This document shows positions 1-8,601 of a stretch of 35,819 nt of DNA, in pieces. The number at the start of each line of letters is the position of its first letter. Within the stretch, counting starts at the first letter, position 1. Position numbers and translations under genes: made by a program. The stretch covers positions 1 through 35,819 of the forward strand of contig JAMJFS010000017.1 in assembly GCA_023544565.1 (NCBI GenBank), in the 5' to 3' direction. The notes below the pieces were generated by a model. The model worked only from the letters and a program-made list of their open reading frames with translations, was not told the DNA's origin and made no database searches. Origin of the DNA: Methanosarcinaceae archaeon. GTDB taxonomy: Archaea; Halobacteriota; Methanosarcinia; Methanosarcinales; Methanosarcinaceae.

Positions 1-408
1 ATTGCCTTATCAAAAGCCTTAATTGCATCCTCATATTTTTCAAGATCATAAAGTGTATGACCTTTAAAGAACCAATAACCTTCATTTTTTGGATCAAATT
101 CAATTGCCTTATCAAAAGCCTTAATTGCATCCTCATATTTTTCAAGATCATAAAGTGCATGACCTTTTAAGTTCCAATTAATTGCATCTTCTGGATCTAA
201 TTCAATTGCCTTATCAAAAGCCTTAATTGCTTCCTCATATTTTTCAAGATCATAAAGTGCATTACCTTTAAAATTCCAATTAAATGCATCCTTTGGGTCT
301 AATTCTATTGCCCTATCAAAAGCCTCAATTGCTTCCTCATATTTTTCAAGATCATAAAGTGCATGACCTTTCAAGCTCCAATTAGATGCTTTTTCAGGGT
401 ATAATCTA
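1..408 (-). repeat. Tandem 102-bp coding repeat (TPR units)
   Basis: Near-identical 102-bp units start at 1, 103, 205 and 307. The core, beginning attgccttatcaaaagcc and ending around tcaagatcataaagtg, differs by only a few bases between units. One unit equals one 34-residue TPR, so unit gain or loss keeps the frame. The repeat continues past the left edge. Confidence 0.9.
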
Positions 409-479
409 TCTCGTAATAATACATGGTTTTTTGACATATCTGTGAAATTATTAGCATTATCATGAGTAAATTTCTGCAT
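1..479 (-). CDS. TPR-repeat protein (partial, N-terminal part only)
   Basis: An open reading frame runs off the left window edge with no stop. Starting at the ATG at 477-479 it gives an N-terminal stretch of about 35 residues and then tandem 34-residue units of the tetratricopeptide type: each has W-(N/F)-x-K-G-x-(A/T)-L-Y-D-L-E-K-Y-E-(E/D)-A-I-(E/K)-A-F-(D)-(K/R)-A-I-E-(L/F)-D-P. At least three complete units and part of a fourth are present. TPR solenoids bind peptides and scaffold complexes; the partner cannot be told here. No Shine-Dalgarno site is obvious before the chosen ATG; an in-frame ATG at residue 15 is an alternative start. No signal peptide is seen, so a cytoplasmic protein is likely. 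The units are unusually alike at DNA level (see repeat entry), which implies recent unit duplication. Confidence 0.85.
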   Translation of the reverse strand, partial: MQKFTHDNANNFTDMSKNHVLLRDRLYPEKASNWSLKGHALYDLEKYEEAIEAFDRAIELDPKDAFNWNFKGNALYDLEKYEEAIKAFDKAIELDPEDAINWNLKGHALYDLEKYEDAIKAFDKAIEFDPKNEGYWFFKGHTLYDLEKYEDAIKAFDKA

Positions 480-717
480 ATTTGTATCTACCAATGGACA
501 TGCTTAAATATCATATGGCGACGTTTGCACGATTTATGGGGTATAGATATGGCCTGAATTAGATGCAACTGATGTAAAAATTAGATAAGTACTGATATTA
601 GGTATTCACAATTTTGTGTAAAATAATAGACCCTGTGTAATAAGTAAGGAGTCGGTGTAGAAAATTGGGGCACAATTCGACACAAAGCCTATGTAACCCA
701 ACGAATCCCCACTGAAT

Positions 718-1878
718 CTAAACATTCTTTCTGCGATTCAGCGCATACATCTGGACCTTCTTCATCCTTGCGAGATTTAACACTCGTTCCATCTCATTTT
801 CCTCTAAAGTTTTGGATTTGATATATCCACTATCCACTGCTTCGTTGAATATCTCATAACCAATGCCGGAACGGGCAAGTACCGTTGTCCAGCCCTGTGG
901 TGAACCTACACCACCAAAAGAAAGGTCTGAATTTTCGGCTGTCAGGTCTGTGCAGAATTTACATGAACTGCTGCGGTAGGCATCAAACTCATGGAGGGCA
1001 AAACTTTTTATATCATATTTTGTCTCAAACTCGAACTGCCCTTTGCGTATCTTCATAAACTCTATATCTTCAAGTTTCATATCCTTTCTTTCAACAAATT
1101 CTTTAATGCCGTCATGTGAAAAAGTATCCATGCAAAAAAGTCCCATCTTCAGGATATTTGCTCTCATGAACATGTGCAAAAAACCATAAGGGCTTTTTTG
1201 CATCTTGTGGACTGCATCGATATTACAACTTGGACCCACAAAAGCAATGCTTCGCATACCCTGCTGGATCGAACTCATCAGTGCTTCCATGGTCATACTG
1301 TGAGTATAGATACTGCCGGTAGACTGGATAATATCGTCATACGTTTTCGCAATGATCGGAATCGGTCTCCATGGATCATCTTCAGACTTTACAGTAACGA
1401 TCGCACAGTCGATCAACCCCTCTTCAAGAGCATATGCAAGCATTGAAGTTACCACTCCACCGTCCTGTCCCTTGAGATCACTGATCGCAGTTTTTGCACT
1501 GTAACCAAAACGTAAACGTCCGATCAACCCTTCTTCAGTGGTAATGGTTCTCGGACATTGATTATAGCAGATACCACAAGAAGTACACGGTCCTATCAAT
1601 TTCGGCTGATCATTAACGATAGATATGAACTCGCAGGTAGATGCACATGCACCGCATAGTGTACAAATACCGGGTTTGATGATCTCTTTCCTGAGTTTCC
1701 CAAACGATATACGTTCCTTCTCTTCCAGATTACGCTTAAGTCGGATCACGTTCTTTTCAAGTTCATCGAACTTTTTCTTACACTCGGGACCGCAGAAATG
1801 ATATTTTTTCCCGCCATAATCAGAGATAAATGGGGTGGTGGGCGGTACTATTTTTTTACAGATAGGGTCGATCGACAT
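718..1878 (-). CDS. FrhB-like F420-dependent oxidoreductase subunit with N-terminal YHS metal-binding domain
   Basis: 386 residues. Residues 1-40 resemble a YHS domain: DPICKK near the N-terminus and YHFCGPECKKKF at 26-37 (C7, C29, C33). Residues about 70-110 carry two [4Fe-4S] motifs, CTLCGACASTC (72-82) and CTSCGICYNQCP (98-109). The rest matches the FrhB/FdhB/FpoF beta-subunit fold, which in characterised members binds FAD and exchanges hydride with coenzyme F420. The protein probably passes electrons between F420 and an iron-sulfur partner; no partner subunit lies beside it. The YHS extension is not part of the textbook FrhB or FpoF architecture and suggests metal sensing or metal-dependent assembly. 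The start at 1878 is supported by the normal YHS N-terminus (M-S-I-D-P-I-C); no clear ribosome site precedes it. Exact substrate partner unknown. Confidence 0.85.
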   Translation of the reverse strand: MSIDPICKKIVPPTTPFISDYGGKKYHFCGPECKKKFDELEKNVIRLKRNLEEKERISFGKLRKEIIKPGICTLCGACASTCEFISIVNDQPKLIGPCTSCGICYNQCPRTITTEEGLIGRLRFGYSAKTAISDLKGQDGGVVTSMLAYALEEGLIDCAIVTVKSEDDPWRPIPIIAKTYDDIIQSTGSIYTHSMTMEALMSSIQQGMRSIAFVGPSCNIDAVHKMQKSPYGFLHMFMRANILKMGLFCMDTFSHDGIKEFVERKDMKLEDIEFMKIRKGQFEFETKYDIKSFALHEFDAYRSSSCKFCTDLTAENSDLSFGGVGSPQGWTTVLARSGIGYEIFNEAVDSGYIKSKTLEENEMERVLNLARMKKVQMYALNRRKNV

Positions 1879-1995
1879 GTAAATAATTTATATTTCGTAT
1901 TTGTTCAGCGATTTTTGATAGTATATATTTCACAAATATATATGCGAGTTAATCCAAGCATAGCGAGGATATTCTCGGATTCGTAAGTGATGTAG

Positions 1996-2016
1996 TATGC
2001 CGCCTGCGGCGGTTGT
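1996..2016. repeat. GC-rich short palindrome, copy 1
   Basis: The core ccgcc-tgc-ggcgg at 2000-2012 forms a 5-bp GC hairpin in AT-rich intergenic DNA downstream of the copper operon and upstream of the FrhB-like gene. The flanks (atg before, ttgtattcg after) resemble those of the copy at 8545. Confidence 0.7.
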
Positions 2017-2040
2017 ATTCGTTTTATTTTCAAATCATTA

Positions 2041-2181
2041 TCATATGAATAACCAAATTGCAACAATGACAATAATTCCTAACACTATCCAAATCTTCAG
2101 TCCGCAACCACTTTTACAGCCACAGCCGCAACTATGATTTTCTTCATTTTCACAATCATCTTCAGGTTTACAACAATCCAT
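2041..2181 (-). CDS. 46-residue Cys-rich single-pass membrane microprotein of the copper operon
   Basis: The ATG at 2179-2181 is preceded by GAGGT about 7 bases upstream, and the frame ends at TGA (2041-2043). The product has seven cysteines at 3, 4, 10, 18, 20, 22 and 26, including a CGCGC run, a short acidic spacer, then one hydrophobic segment (about 28-46) rich in I, V, L and W, ending at the C-terminus. A soluble thiol cluster on a tail anchor is a plausible soft-metal site. It begins 30 bases after the stop of the preceding membrane protein gene and is the last gene of the copper run, so a role in copper binding or hand-over is inferred from context only. I do not recognise a named family. 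Confidence 0.75.
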   Translation of the reverse strand: MDCCKPEDDCENEENHSCGCGCKSGCGLKIWIVLGIIVIVAIWLFI

Positions 2182-2211
2182 AATATTACCTCATTGATCT
2201 GTATTCTAATT

Positions 2212-2457
2212 TTAACTCTTATTCTTCAAGCGTTTTTCCACAATATTCGGCCATACAGATGCCGAGACTATCATACTCAATATGAATACAAAGACTGCAC
2301 CTGCTGTTATATCAACCTGTGTATAGAGCGGTGTCGCCATGCCACTTTTCTTCAGTATTGCCAGCAATACAAATACGACTGACAATACAATAGACGATAT
2401 AACGCTTGCGATAAGGCTGTACTTTCCAACCTTACCTTTCATGACTACTTCTTCCAT
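2212..2457 (-). CDS. Small two-helix membrane protein of the copper operon (unrecognised)
   Basis: 81 residues with two predicted transmembrane segments (about 14-36 and 48-69) and basic ends. The first ATG at 2457 has GAGGTGA about 6 bases upstream, so it is preferred over the in-frame ATG at residue 6. It begins 29 bases after the copA stop and is followed 30 bases later by the Cys-rich microprotein, making a tight copA-orf-orf run. There are no conserved Cys or His pairs, so it is unlikely to bind copper itself; a structural or accessory role in the membrane is possible. No family recognised. Confidence 0.8.
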   Translation of the reverse strand: MEEVVMKGKVGKYSLIASVISSIVLSVVFVLLAILKKSGMATPLYTQVDITAGAVFVFILSMIVSASVWPNIVEKRLKNKS

Positions 2458-2486
2458 ATCACTTCACCTCTGCCTGTCCAACAATG

Positions 2487-5282
2487 TCATTTTATCCTGC
2501 TCCTTTTCATGAAAAGTGAGTTCATAGTTACCGATACCGAACTCATTGCCATGAACGCGGCTGCAAGTGCGGGTGTAATCAATATCTTGTGCACGAATGG
2601 GTACAATATGCCGGCAGCGATCGGTATGCCGATGCTGTTGTAACCGAATGCCCAGAACAGGTTCTGTTTGATCTTCCGCATGGTGAGTTTGCTCAGGCGT
2701 ATCGATGAAACGACATCCTGAATGTCGTTCTTGATAAGCACGATCTGTGCCGACTCCATTGCAACATCGGTTCCTGCACCCATTGCGATCCCGATATCCG
2801 ACTGCATAAGGGCAGGTGCATCGTTAATTCCGTCCCCGACCATTGCCACGATCTTTCCTTCGTCCTGAAGTTTCTTAACCTCGGCTGCTTTGTCTTCCGG
2901 CAGGACTTCGGACAATACGCGATCAATTCCGACCTGCTGTGCAATGGCAGATGCAGTTCTTGCATTATCACCAGTCATCATAACAACTTCAATGCCGAGA
3001 TCATGAAGTTTCTCAACGGCTTCCTTTGAGTTCTCCTTAAGAGTGTCTGCAACTGCAACTATACCAATGGCTTCGTTGTCTAGTGCTATTAGCATGGCAG
3101 TCTTGCCTGAATGTTCAAGTGTTTCCATATCCTCACTAAGTTTCATGGCATCTATACCATTGTCAGCCATGAGTTTTCGCGTACCAAGAAGTATTCGCTT
3201 ACCTTCAAATTCAGCCTCGACACCATGCCCTGCAATTGATTTGAACGAACCGGCATTTCCGATCTCAATATTACGATCCGTTGCACCGTTGACAATAGCT
3301 TCTCCAAGCGGGTGTTCTGAACCTTTCTCAGCAATTGCAGCAATTTGCAGTACCTCATCATCGGTGTGGTGTGATGTTGATATGATGTCAGTAAGTTGTG
3401 GCTCGCCTTTTGTGAGTGTGCCTGTCTTGTCGAACACAATGGTGTTTAATTTGTGTGTCTGCTCCAGAGCCTCGCCGCCTTTTATCAGTATACCATTCTC
3501 GGCGCCTTTGCCTGTACCCACCATGATTGCGGCGGGTGTTGCAAGACCGACTGCGCAGGGGCAGGAGATAACAAGCACTGTGATGGAAATGAGTAGAGAG
3601 AACAGGAATGGGCTGACTCCTGCAAAGGTAGATGTGCTCGCAACACCAAACATCTCAAAGCCTATGAAGAACCAGAAGAAGAATGCAAGGAGCGATATTA
3701 CATGCACGGCAAGTATGAAATGTCCTGCCACGATGTCTGCAATTCGCTGGATGGGTGCTTTGGATGTCTGGGCATTCTCAACAAGTTCGATTATCTGTGC
3801 AAGAGCTGTGTCTGCACCGACCTTTGCAGCCCTAAACCTAAATGACCCCAATTTGTTGATCGTTGCACCAATTACTGTATCGTCAGGGTTCTTTTCAACA
3901 GGTATACTCTCGCCTGTGATCATTGATTCATCGACAGCCGATGAGCCTTCGATGACTATTCCATCAACAGGAAGTTTCTCACCCGGGCGCACTACTACAA
4001 TGTCGCCGACCGTCACTTCTTCAACAGGGACTTCTTTTTCCTCGCCGTCAATAAGTATCCGTGCGGTCTTTGCCTGCAAACCCATGAGTTTCCGAATGGC
4101 TTCGGAGGTCTTGCCTTTGGTCTTTGCTTCAAGATACCTGCCGAATATGATGAATGTGATGAGCATCACTGCAGTATCATAATACAGGTGCTCGTAACCT
4201 GGCCCAAGGTCAAGGAACGTTGCTGCAACACTGATGACGTAGGCAGCACCTGTTCCTGTAGCGATCAGTAGGTTCATATCGGTGACGCCGTGCTTTAATC
4301 CCTTATAGGTTCCTGTGAAGAATTGCCTGCCAGGAAAGAGCATTACTACAGTCGTCAGGGAAAAGAGCACGAAATGATCTTTTAAGAACTCGGGCACGAA
4401 CGAAAGCAGATTCGGGAACATCCCGGTCATGCTTCCAAGTGTAATGGGGATACCGAATACAACTGCAATTAGAAGATTGTTGCGCTGTTTTGTGATCTCT
4501 TCTTCACGCGCCTGACGCTCACGGTCTTCGCTATCTTTTTTATCAGCTTTGAGAGATGCTGTGTATCCTATTCCTTCAATGGCGGATATCATATCTGCCG
4601 GGGATACCCGAGATGAATCGTATTCCACCTGCGCTCTTTCAAGTGTGAGATTTACTGTTGCAGATCTAACACCATTGAGTTTACTGAGCACACGCTCAAT
4701 GTTCTGGACACATGCCGTACACGTCATCCCCTTGACGTCAAGTGTGACTTTATCCTTCACAATACCGTAACCGATACCTACAATGGCATCTTCCATCTGT
4801 TTGGGAGTGATAAGTGCAGGATCGTAAATCACTGATGCCTTTTCCATTGGCAGGTTGACAGATGCAGTTGCGACCCCTGGTTGTTTTTTAAGTATTCTTT
4901 CAACATTGGCAGAACATGATGCACATGTCATGCCAGATACTTTGAATTTGGCTTCGACTGTTGAGCCGAGTTCCGGTTTTACTGTTTCTTCATCCTCATC
5001 ATCTTCAATAATAATGGGGCATACCTCTCCTTCTTCAGGCTGATCGGATTCGGAGACCGATTCACTTTCAGCGGTTTTCCCTCCGACATCATAACCGGCA
5101 TCGACCACTGCCTGTTTTATTGCATCAAGGTTTGTGACCTTATCATCAAAAACTACAGTCGCGTTGTTGTCCTCAAGACTAACATCAACCGACTCGACGC
5201 CGTTTACTTCCGAAATGGCATCTGTCACTGTTTTGTGACAATGCATGCACGTCATTCCATTGACGTCAATTACGGCTTTCAT
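2487..5282 (-). CDS. copA: Copper-translocating P1B-type ATPase CopA
   Basis: 931 residues. Three N-terminal heavy-metal-associated domains have CxxC at 12-15 (CMHC), 120-123 (CASC) and 188-191 (CTAC). The core has TGES (456-459, actuator), the CPC metal site in the membrane (574-576), the phosphorylated DKTGT (618-622), SEHP (655-658, nucleotide-binding domain) and GDGINDAP (816-823). CPC with a C-terminal N-x-x-x-M-x-S-S region is typical of Cu(I) exporters (P1B-1). ATP hydrolysis would drive Cu(I) out of the cytoplasm. HMA1 is set apart from HMA2 and HMA3 by an acidic linker (about 70-105, with EDDEDEE) and resembles the neighbouring chaperone more than the other two HMAs. GGGAG precedes the ATG. 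A TATA-like stretch (AGATATATACTA, about 5320-5331) lies between this gene and the chaperone, so both read-through and a separate promoter are possible. Confidence 0.97.
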   Translation of the reverse strand: MKAVIDVNGMTCMHCHKTVTDAISEVNGVESVDVSLEDNNATVVFDDKVTNLDAIKQAVVDAGYDVGGKTAESESVSESDQPEEGEVCPIIIEDDEDEETVKPELGSTVEAKFKVSGMTCASCSANVERILKKQPGVATASVNLPMEKASVIYDPALITPKQMEDAIVGIGYGIVKDKVTLDVKGMTCTACVQNIERVLSKLNGVRSATVNLTLERAQVEYDSSRVSPADMISAIEGIGYTASLKADKKDSEDRERQAREEEITKQRNNLLIAVVFGIPITLGSMTGMFPNLLSFVPEFLKDHFVLFSLTTVVMLFPGRQFFTGTYKGLKHGVTDMNLLIATGTGAAYVISVAATFLDLGPGYEHLYYDTAVMLITFIIFGRYLEAKTKGKTSEAIRKLMGLQAKTARILIDGEEKEVPVEEVTVGDIVVVRPGEKLPVDGIVIEGSSAVDESMITGESIPVEKNPDDTVIGATINKLGSFRFRAAKVGADTALAQIIELVENAQTSKAPIQRIADIVAGHFILAVHVISLLAFFFWFFIGFEMFGVASTSTFAGVSPFLFSLLISITVLVISCPCAVGLATPAAIMVGTGKGAENGILIKGGEALEQTHKLNTIVFDKTGTLTKGEPQLTDIISTSHHTDDEVLQIAAIAEKGSEHPLGEAIVNGATDRNIEIGNAGSFKSIAGHGVEAEFEGKRILLGTRKLMADNGIDAMKLSEDMETLEHSGKTAMLIALDNEAIGIVAVADTLKENSKEAVEKLHDLGIEVVMMTGDNARTASAIAQQVGIDRVLSEVLPEDKAAEVKKLQDEGKIVAMVGDGINDAPALMQSDIGIAMGAGTDVAMESAQIVLIKNDIQDVVSSIRLSKLTMRKIKQNLFWAFGYNSIGIPIAAGILYPFVHKILITPALAAAFMAMSSVSVTMNSLFMKRSRIK

Positions 5283-5340
5283 ACAACTCCCGCACTCATG
5301 TTGAAAATAATGTGTTGGTAGTATATATCTTTAGTTCAGG

Positions 5341-5544
5341 TTATGCTTTATATCCTGCTTCAACAACTGCTGCCTTGATCGCATCAGTGTTGGTCTTGCC
5401 TTCATCGTAATCTACAGTTGCCTTGCCATCTTTAAGATCTACATCTACCTTGGATACACCATCTACGCCTGAGATTGCTTTGTTTACAGCCATCTGGCAG
5501 TGTCCGCACGACATTCCTTCTACTTTGATCGTTTCTGTTGTCAT
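5341..5544 (-). CDS. copZ: CopZ-like copper chaperone (single HMA domain)
   Basis: 67 residues from the ATG at 5542-5544, which has GAGGT about 9 bases upstream; longer frames toward 5655 lack homology and a ribosome site. It forms one ferredoxin-like HMA domain with GMSCGHC at the metal loop and an AGYKA end. Such proteins carry Cu(I) in the cytoplasm and deliver it to the CopA HMA domains. It lies 58 bases upstream of copA on the same strand. The C-terminal half (DAIKAAVVEAGY) closely matches CopA HMA1 ([12 protein letters not shown]), consistent with HMA1 being a captured copy of this gene. No copper-responsive regulator gene is present in the window. Confidence 0.93.
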   Translation of the reverse strand: MTTETIKVEGMSCGHCQMAVNKAISGVDGVSKVDVDLKDGKATVDYDEGKTNTDAIKAAVVEAGYKA

Positions 5545-5594
5545 TGTTATAACCTCACAGTTTTTATGTTTACAGTAAGTGAATAGTTGGGTTT

Positions 5595-5609
5595 GTAAGT
5601 ATATAGAGT
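5595..5609 (-). promoter_or_regulatory. TATA-like promoter of the copper operon
   Basis: On the minus strand CTATATACTTAC lies about 55-60 bases before the chaperone ATG. This would place transcription start near 5575 and leave a short leader containing the GAGGT site. Inferred from spacing and composition only. Confidence 0.45.
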
Positions 5610-5727
5610 TTACGAAAATTAGTTCTGTAAAATATTTTGTCAGTGAAGTTTTCAAATGTTGAATTCACTTTACCGCGATGCGTCATTATTTGAATGTATT
5701 TGCGATTCATTTTCTGTATCGCCACTT

Positions 5728-5937
5728 TCAATCACGATCATCCGAATAGATCTCCTTAACTCTTCCAACCTGACCGTCTTTTAGCTTAACCTTTATTCCG
5801 TGTGGATGATTTGAAGATTTTGTCAATATCCTATCCACAACACCTTGAGTTATTTTCCCGCTCCTTTGATCTTGTTTTAAAACAATCCCAACACTCATGC
5901 TTTCTTTGATATTTGCTATATTAGTACCCTTATTCAT
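5728..5937 (-). CDS. ywbE: YwbE-family protein
   Basis: 69 residues from the ATG at 5935-5937. Landmarks of the YwbE family are visible: VGIVLKQDQRSGKITQG, then NHPHGIKVKLKDGQVGRV near the C-terminus. The family is a small basic beta-rich domain of unknown biochemical role found in bacteria and archaea. A start eight codons upstream (5961) is possible, but family members begin close to the chosen start; neither start has a good ribosome site. The gene is alone, between the copper operon and the MATE exporter. Confidence 0.85.
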   Translation of the reverse strand: MNKGTNIANIKESMSVGIVLKQDQRSGKITQGVVDRILTKSSNHPHGIKVKLKDGQVGRVKEIYSDDRD

Positions 5938-6023
5938 GATAATATCTAAATTCATGAACATATAACAAATACATTTCCATCAAATTTGACTGCGTTAGTT
6001 GAGCAAATTTAAAGATAACAAAA

Positions 6024-7382
6024 TTATTCTTTTGTAACCATGGACCCAACTTCCAAAACCCTCTTGAGCACGAAATGAGACGCAATTCCAGTCAACGAAT
6101 ATGCCAGCACTATTGCAAAGAATATCCCTTTCAATCCGAATAAATATGACCCCAGATAAGCCAGTGGAATATACAGCCCGAACATCTGTATCACCATGAG
6201 AACCGCAGCATGGCCCGGTTTGTGTAATACATTCAAAGTCATGGTCGATATCTGGAAAACACCAAATAGAGCATACCCGATAGGAACGATCCACAAATAA
6301 AGAATGGTTATGGATATGACCAGTGGATCATCATTGAACAACGAAGCGATCGGTCTGGCTGTAAGTGCAAGGATCGTAAACATTCCTATGCCCCATATCA
6401 GTGAAAAAACATTACTGTATTTAACTCCCATTTTTACCCTATCATACCGACCGGCTCCCAAATTCTGGCCTACAAATGGTCCGATAACCGTTGAAAGGGA
6501 AAAGATGACTGTTAGTGCAAAGAATTCAATGCGGGTGCCAACACCAAAAGCTGCAACTGCTTCATGTCCATACGAAGATACTAAAGCAATTATAACGCCC
6601 ATGGCAATGGGATAAAGGACTCTCGTTCCGGCAACCGGTAATCCAATGTAGAGGATACTTTTCCATGAATCAAGAACCGTTTTTACTGGAGGCAATTCAA
6701 ATGTTATCATTCTATCCCGATAGTAGAGCACCCATATAGCGACAACTAATGTAATTGCCCTTGCAACAACAGTGGCAATGGCTGCCCCGGCCATCCCAAG
6801 CATTGGGAACGGTCCAATACCGAATATCAATAAAGGATCAAGTATGATATTGACGATCACGGCCACAAGCATAATGGCACTCGGGGTTTTGGTATCACCC
6901 GTTGCACGTATAGCATTGTTACCTACCATCGGAATAATGAGAAAAAGAACCCCGGGATACCAGATCACCATGTATTCACTGATAAGGGAAATTATCTCCG
7001 GTGTAGCACCAAGGAGACTGAAAAAAGGTTCAATGGTCAGAAGCCCAAATATCACAAAAAATGTGACCAATAACATCGATAAGATCAGACTGTCTGTTGT
7101 CAGTCGCTTGACCCTATAATGGTCTCCCCTCCCAATTGCCAGTGAAATCACAGCAGAGGCACCGATACCAATCCCCATTGCAAGACTGCCAATCACCATT
7201 ACCACTGGGAAGGTATAGCTCAATGCTGCAAGTTCCTGTATACCAAGTTTCCCGACAAAGAATGTATCAACTAGATTAAATGTGACCATCCCGACCATTC
7301 CGACGATCATCGGCAATGTCATATTGAAAAGAGTTTTTGCGACAGGTCCTTCGATAAGTTGAGCTTTTTTGATATTATCCAT
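6024..7382 (-). CDS. MATE-family multidrug/cation antiporter
   Basis: 452 residues, almost wholly hydrophobic, with about 12 transmembrane segments in two related halves (the first half starts VAKTLFNMTLPMIVGMVGM, the second around residue 240). This is the NorM/DinF-type MATE fold, which exports organic cations or metabolites using Na+ or H+ gradients. The substrate cannot be inferred. The ATG at 7380-7382 is chosen because GAGGATG sits 6 bases upstream; a start six codons earlier would place that site inside the gene. A TATA-like tract (TATAATATATCC) lies about 30-40 bases upstream. Monocistronic by layout. Confidence 0.93.
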   Translation of the reverse strand: MDNIKKAQLIEGPVAKTLFNMTLPMIVGMVGMVTFNLVDTFFVGKLGIQELAALSYTFPVVMVIGSLAMGIGIGASAVISLAIGRGDHYRVKRLTTDSLILSMLLVTFFVIFGLLTIEPFFSLLGATPEIISLISEYMVIWYPGVLFLIIPMVGNNAIRATGDTKTPSAIMLVAVIVNIILDPLLIFGIGPFPMLGMAGAAIATVVARAITLVVAIWVLYYRDRMITFELPPVKTVLDSWKSILYIGLPVAGTRVLYPIAMGVIIALVSSYGHEAVAAFGVGTRIEFFALTVIFSLSTVIGPFVGQNLGAGRYDRVKMGVKYSNVFSLIWGIGMFTILALTARPIASLFNDDPLVISITILYLWIVPIGYALFGVFQISTMTLNVLHKPGHAAVLMVIQMFGLYIPLAYLGSYLFGLKGIFFAIVLAYSLTGIASHFVLKRVLEVGSMVTKE

Positions 7383-7568
7383 AAAACATCCTCGGCCCAA
7401 CTAACATCTGGATATATTATAATATTATTCCAATTTTCAAAAAAAATTAAGAGCGCTGTTATAGATCATTTCGTTGGTGTTAATGTTCTATGGCGTTACG
7501 ATTACTGCCTAACGGATATATAGGAACTGGTCGCAGAACATTCTTTTCAGCATAAACACACAATACAT

Positions 7569-7580
7569 CCTTATATCCTG
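7569..7580 (+). promoter_or_regulatory. TATA box giving a probably leaderless mRNA
   Basis: ccttatatcc is centred about 26 bases before the ATG at 7600 and no Shine-Dalgarno sequence precedes that ATG. This spacing is the usual archaeal TATA-to-start distance, so transcription probably begins at or next to the start codon. Confidence 0.55.
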
Positions 7581-7599
7581 CCAATCTATTATACACACA

Positions 7600-8379
7600 A
7601 TGGTAAGTTACAAGGCAATAGTAAGATCTGTCATTAAGAATGCCGACATTATCCTTGAGGTAGTAGATGCGCGGTTCCCTGACGAGACACGCAACAACGA
7701 AGTCGAGCAGAGTGTGTTCCGTGCAAAAAAACCATTGATCATAGTCCTGAACAAGTGCGACCTTGTATCAAAGAAAAACATTGAGGAAGCAAAAAAACGC
7801 TTCTCCAAAATTGCGCCTACAGTTTTTATATCGAGCAAAGACAAATCAGGAACAACAATGCTGAGATACAAGATCCTTGAACTTGCCAATGTCGAAAAAG
7901 GGAGTAATGTAATGGTGGGTAGTGTCGGTTATCCCAACACAGGCAAATCATCAGTGATAAATGCAGTAGTGGGCTCAAAAAAAGCCAGCACATCCTCAAT
8001 ATCAGGTCACACAAGAGGAGTGCAACACATAAATGCAGGATCCAGGATCAAGTTCATAGACACCCCTGGCGTGATCCCATTTGGCGATAACGATGAGTAT
8101 ATACAGGGAATGCTTGCGGTAAAAGACTCAACACACTTAGGTGATCCGATCGGTGTTGCCTTGAAAATAATAGAAAAGATGTGCGCTGAAAACAAAAGTG
8201 CTCTGGAATCTTTTTACAACTTCACAATAGAAGGGGATGGAGAAAGTAAGGATTCCTATGATATTCTTAAACTCATAGGCTTGAAAAGCAATTTTTTGAA
8301 ACAAAAAGGCGAAGTTGATGAGATGCGGACTGCTGTCAGGATAATTAATGACTGGCAGAATGGAAAACTTCTTCTCTAA
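7600..8379 (+). CDS. Circularly permuted GTPase (YlqF/YawG/MMR1-HSR1 type)
   Basis: 259 residues. The G motifs occur in permuted order: DARFP (23-27), G4 NKCD (51-54), G5-like SSK (78-80), then G1 GYPNTGKSS (110-118), G2 threonine in GHTRG, and G3 DTPG (154-157). This order defines the YlqF/YawG/Nog2 group, whose members act in ribosome assembly. The C-terminal part (about 165-259) is helical and would be the RNA- or ribosome-contacting region. It is transcribed alone, opposite to both neighbours. Function in ribosome biogenesis is inferred from the family. Confidence 0.92.
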   Translation: MVSYKAIVRSVIKNADIILEVVDARFPDETRNNEVEQSVFRAKKPLIIVLNKCDLVSKKNIEEAKKRFSKIAPTVFISSKDKSGTTMLRYKILELANVEKGSNVMVGSVGYPNTGKSSVINAVVGSKKASTSSISGHTRGVQHINAGSRIKFIDTPGVIPFGDNDEYIQGMLAVKDSTHLGDPIGVALKIIEKMCAENKSALESFYNFTIEGDGESKDSYDILKLIGLKSNFLKQKGEVDEMRTAVRIINDWQNGKLLL

Positions 8380-8440
8380 TGTAAATTGAAGTTGAATTTT
8401 GAATTAAAAATAGTAAGTTTAGTTCAAACTAAGACCAACA

Positions 8441-8460
8441 TGACCGCGCAGGCGGCATAT
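8441..8460. repeat. GC-rich short palindrome, copy 2 (inverted)
   Basis: accgcgcaggcggcat is close to the reverse complement of the 1997-2013 copy. It lies 60-80 bases after the GTPase stop, between two convergent genes. Confidence 0.6.
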
Positions 8461-8542
8461 TTCCACCATAAGCACAAATTGAAAATCTATGTGGAATGTA
8501 TAGGGGGCCGATGGAAGATATTCGTAGGTAATTGATGACGGA

Positions 8543-8568
8543 ATACGCCGCCTTCGGCGGTTTGTATC
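8543..8568. repeat. GC-rich short palindrome, copy 3
   Basis: ccgcc-ttc-ggcgg (8548-8560), followed by tttgtatcg, in the same convergent gap as copy 2. Together they could end transcription of both the GTPase and the nuclease gene. Confidence 0.65.
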
Positions 8569-8601
8569 GTTATCCAAAATATAGTGTCTGTCCTAAACCT
8601 A

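Noticed and set aside
1-408. Possible CRISPR array (regular repeats)
   Set aside because: The 102-bp periodicity is explained by 34-residue TPR units in one open frame; there are no variable spacers.
3043-4182. 379-codon plus-strand frame opposite copA
   Set aside because: It is the antisense shadow of a fully conserved P-type ATPase gene; Ser/Pro/Ala-rich with no domain.
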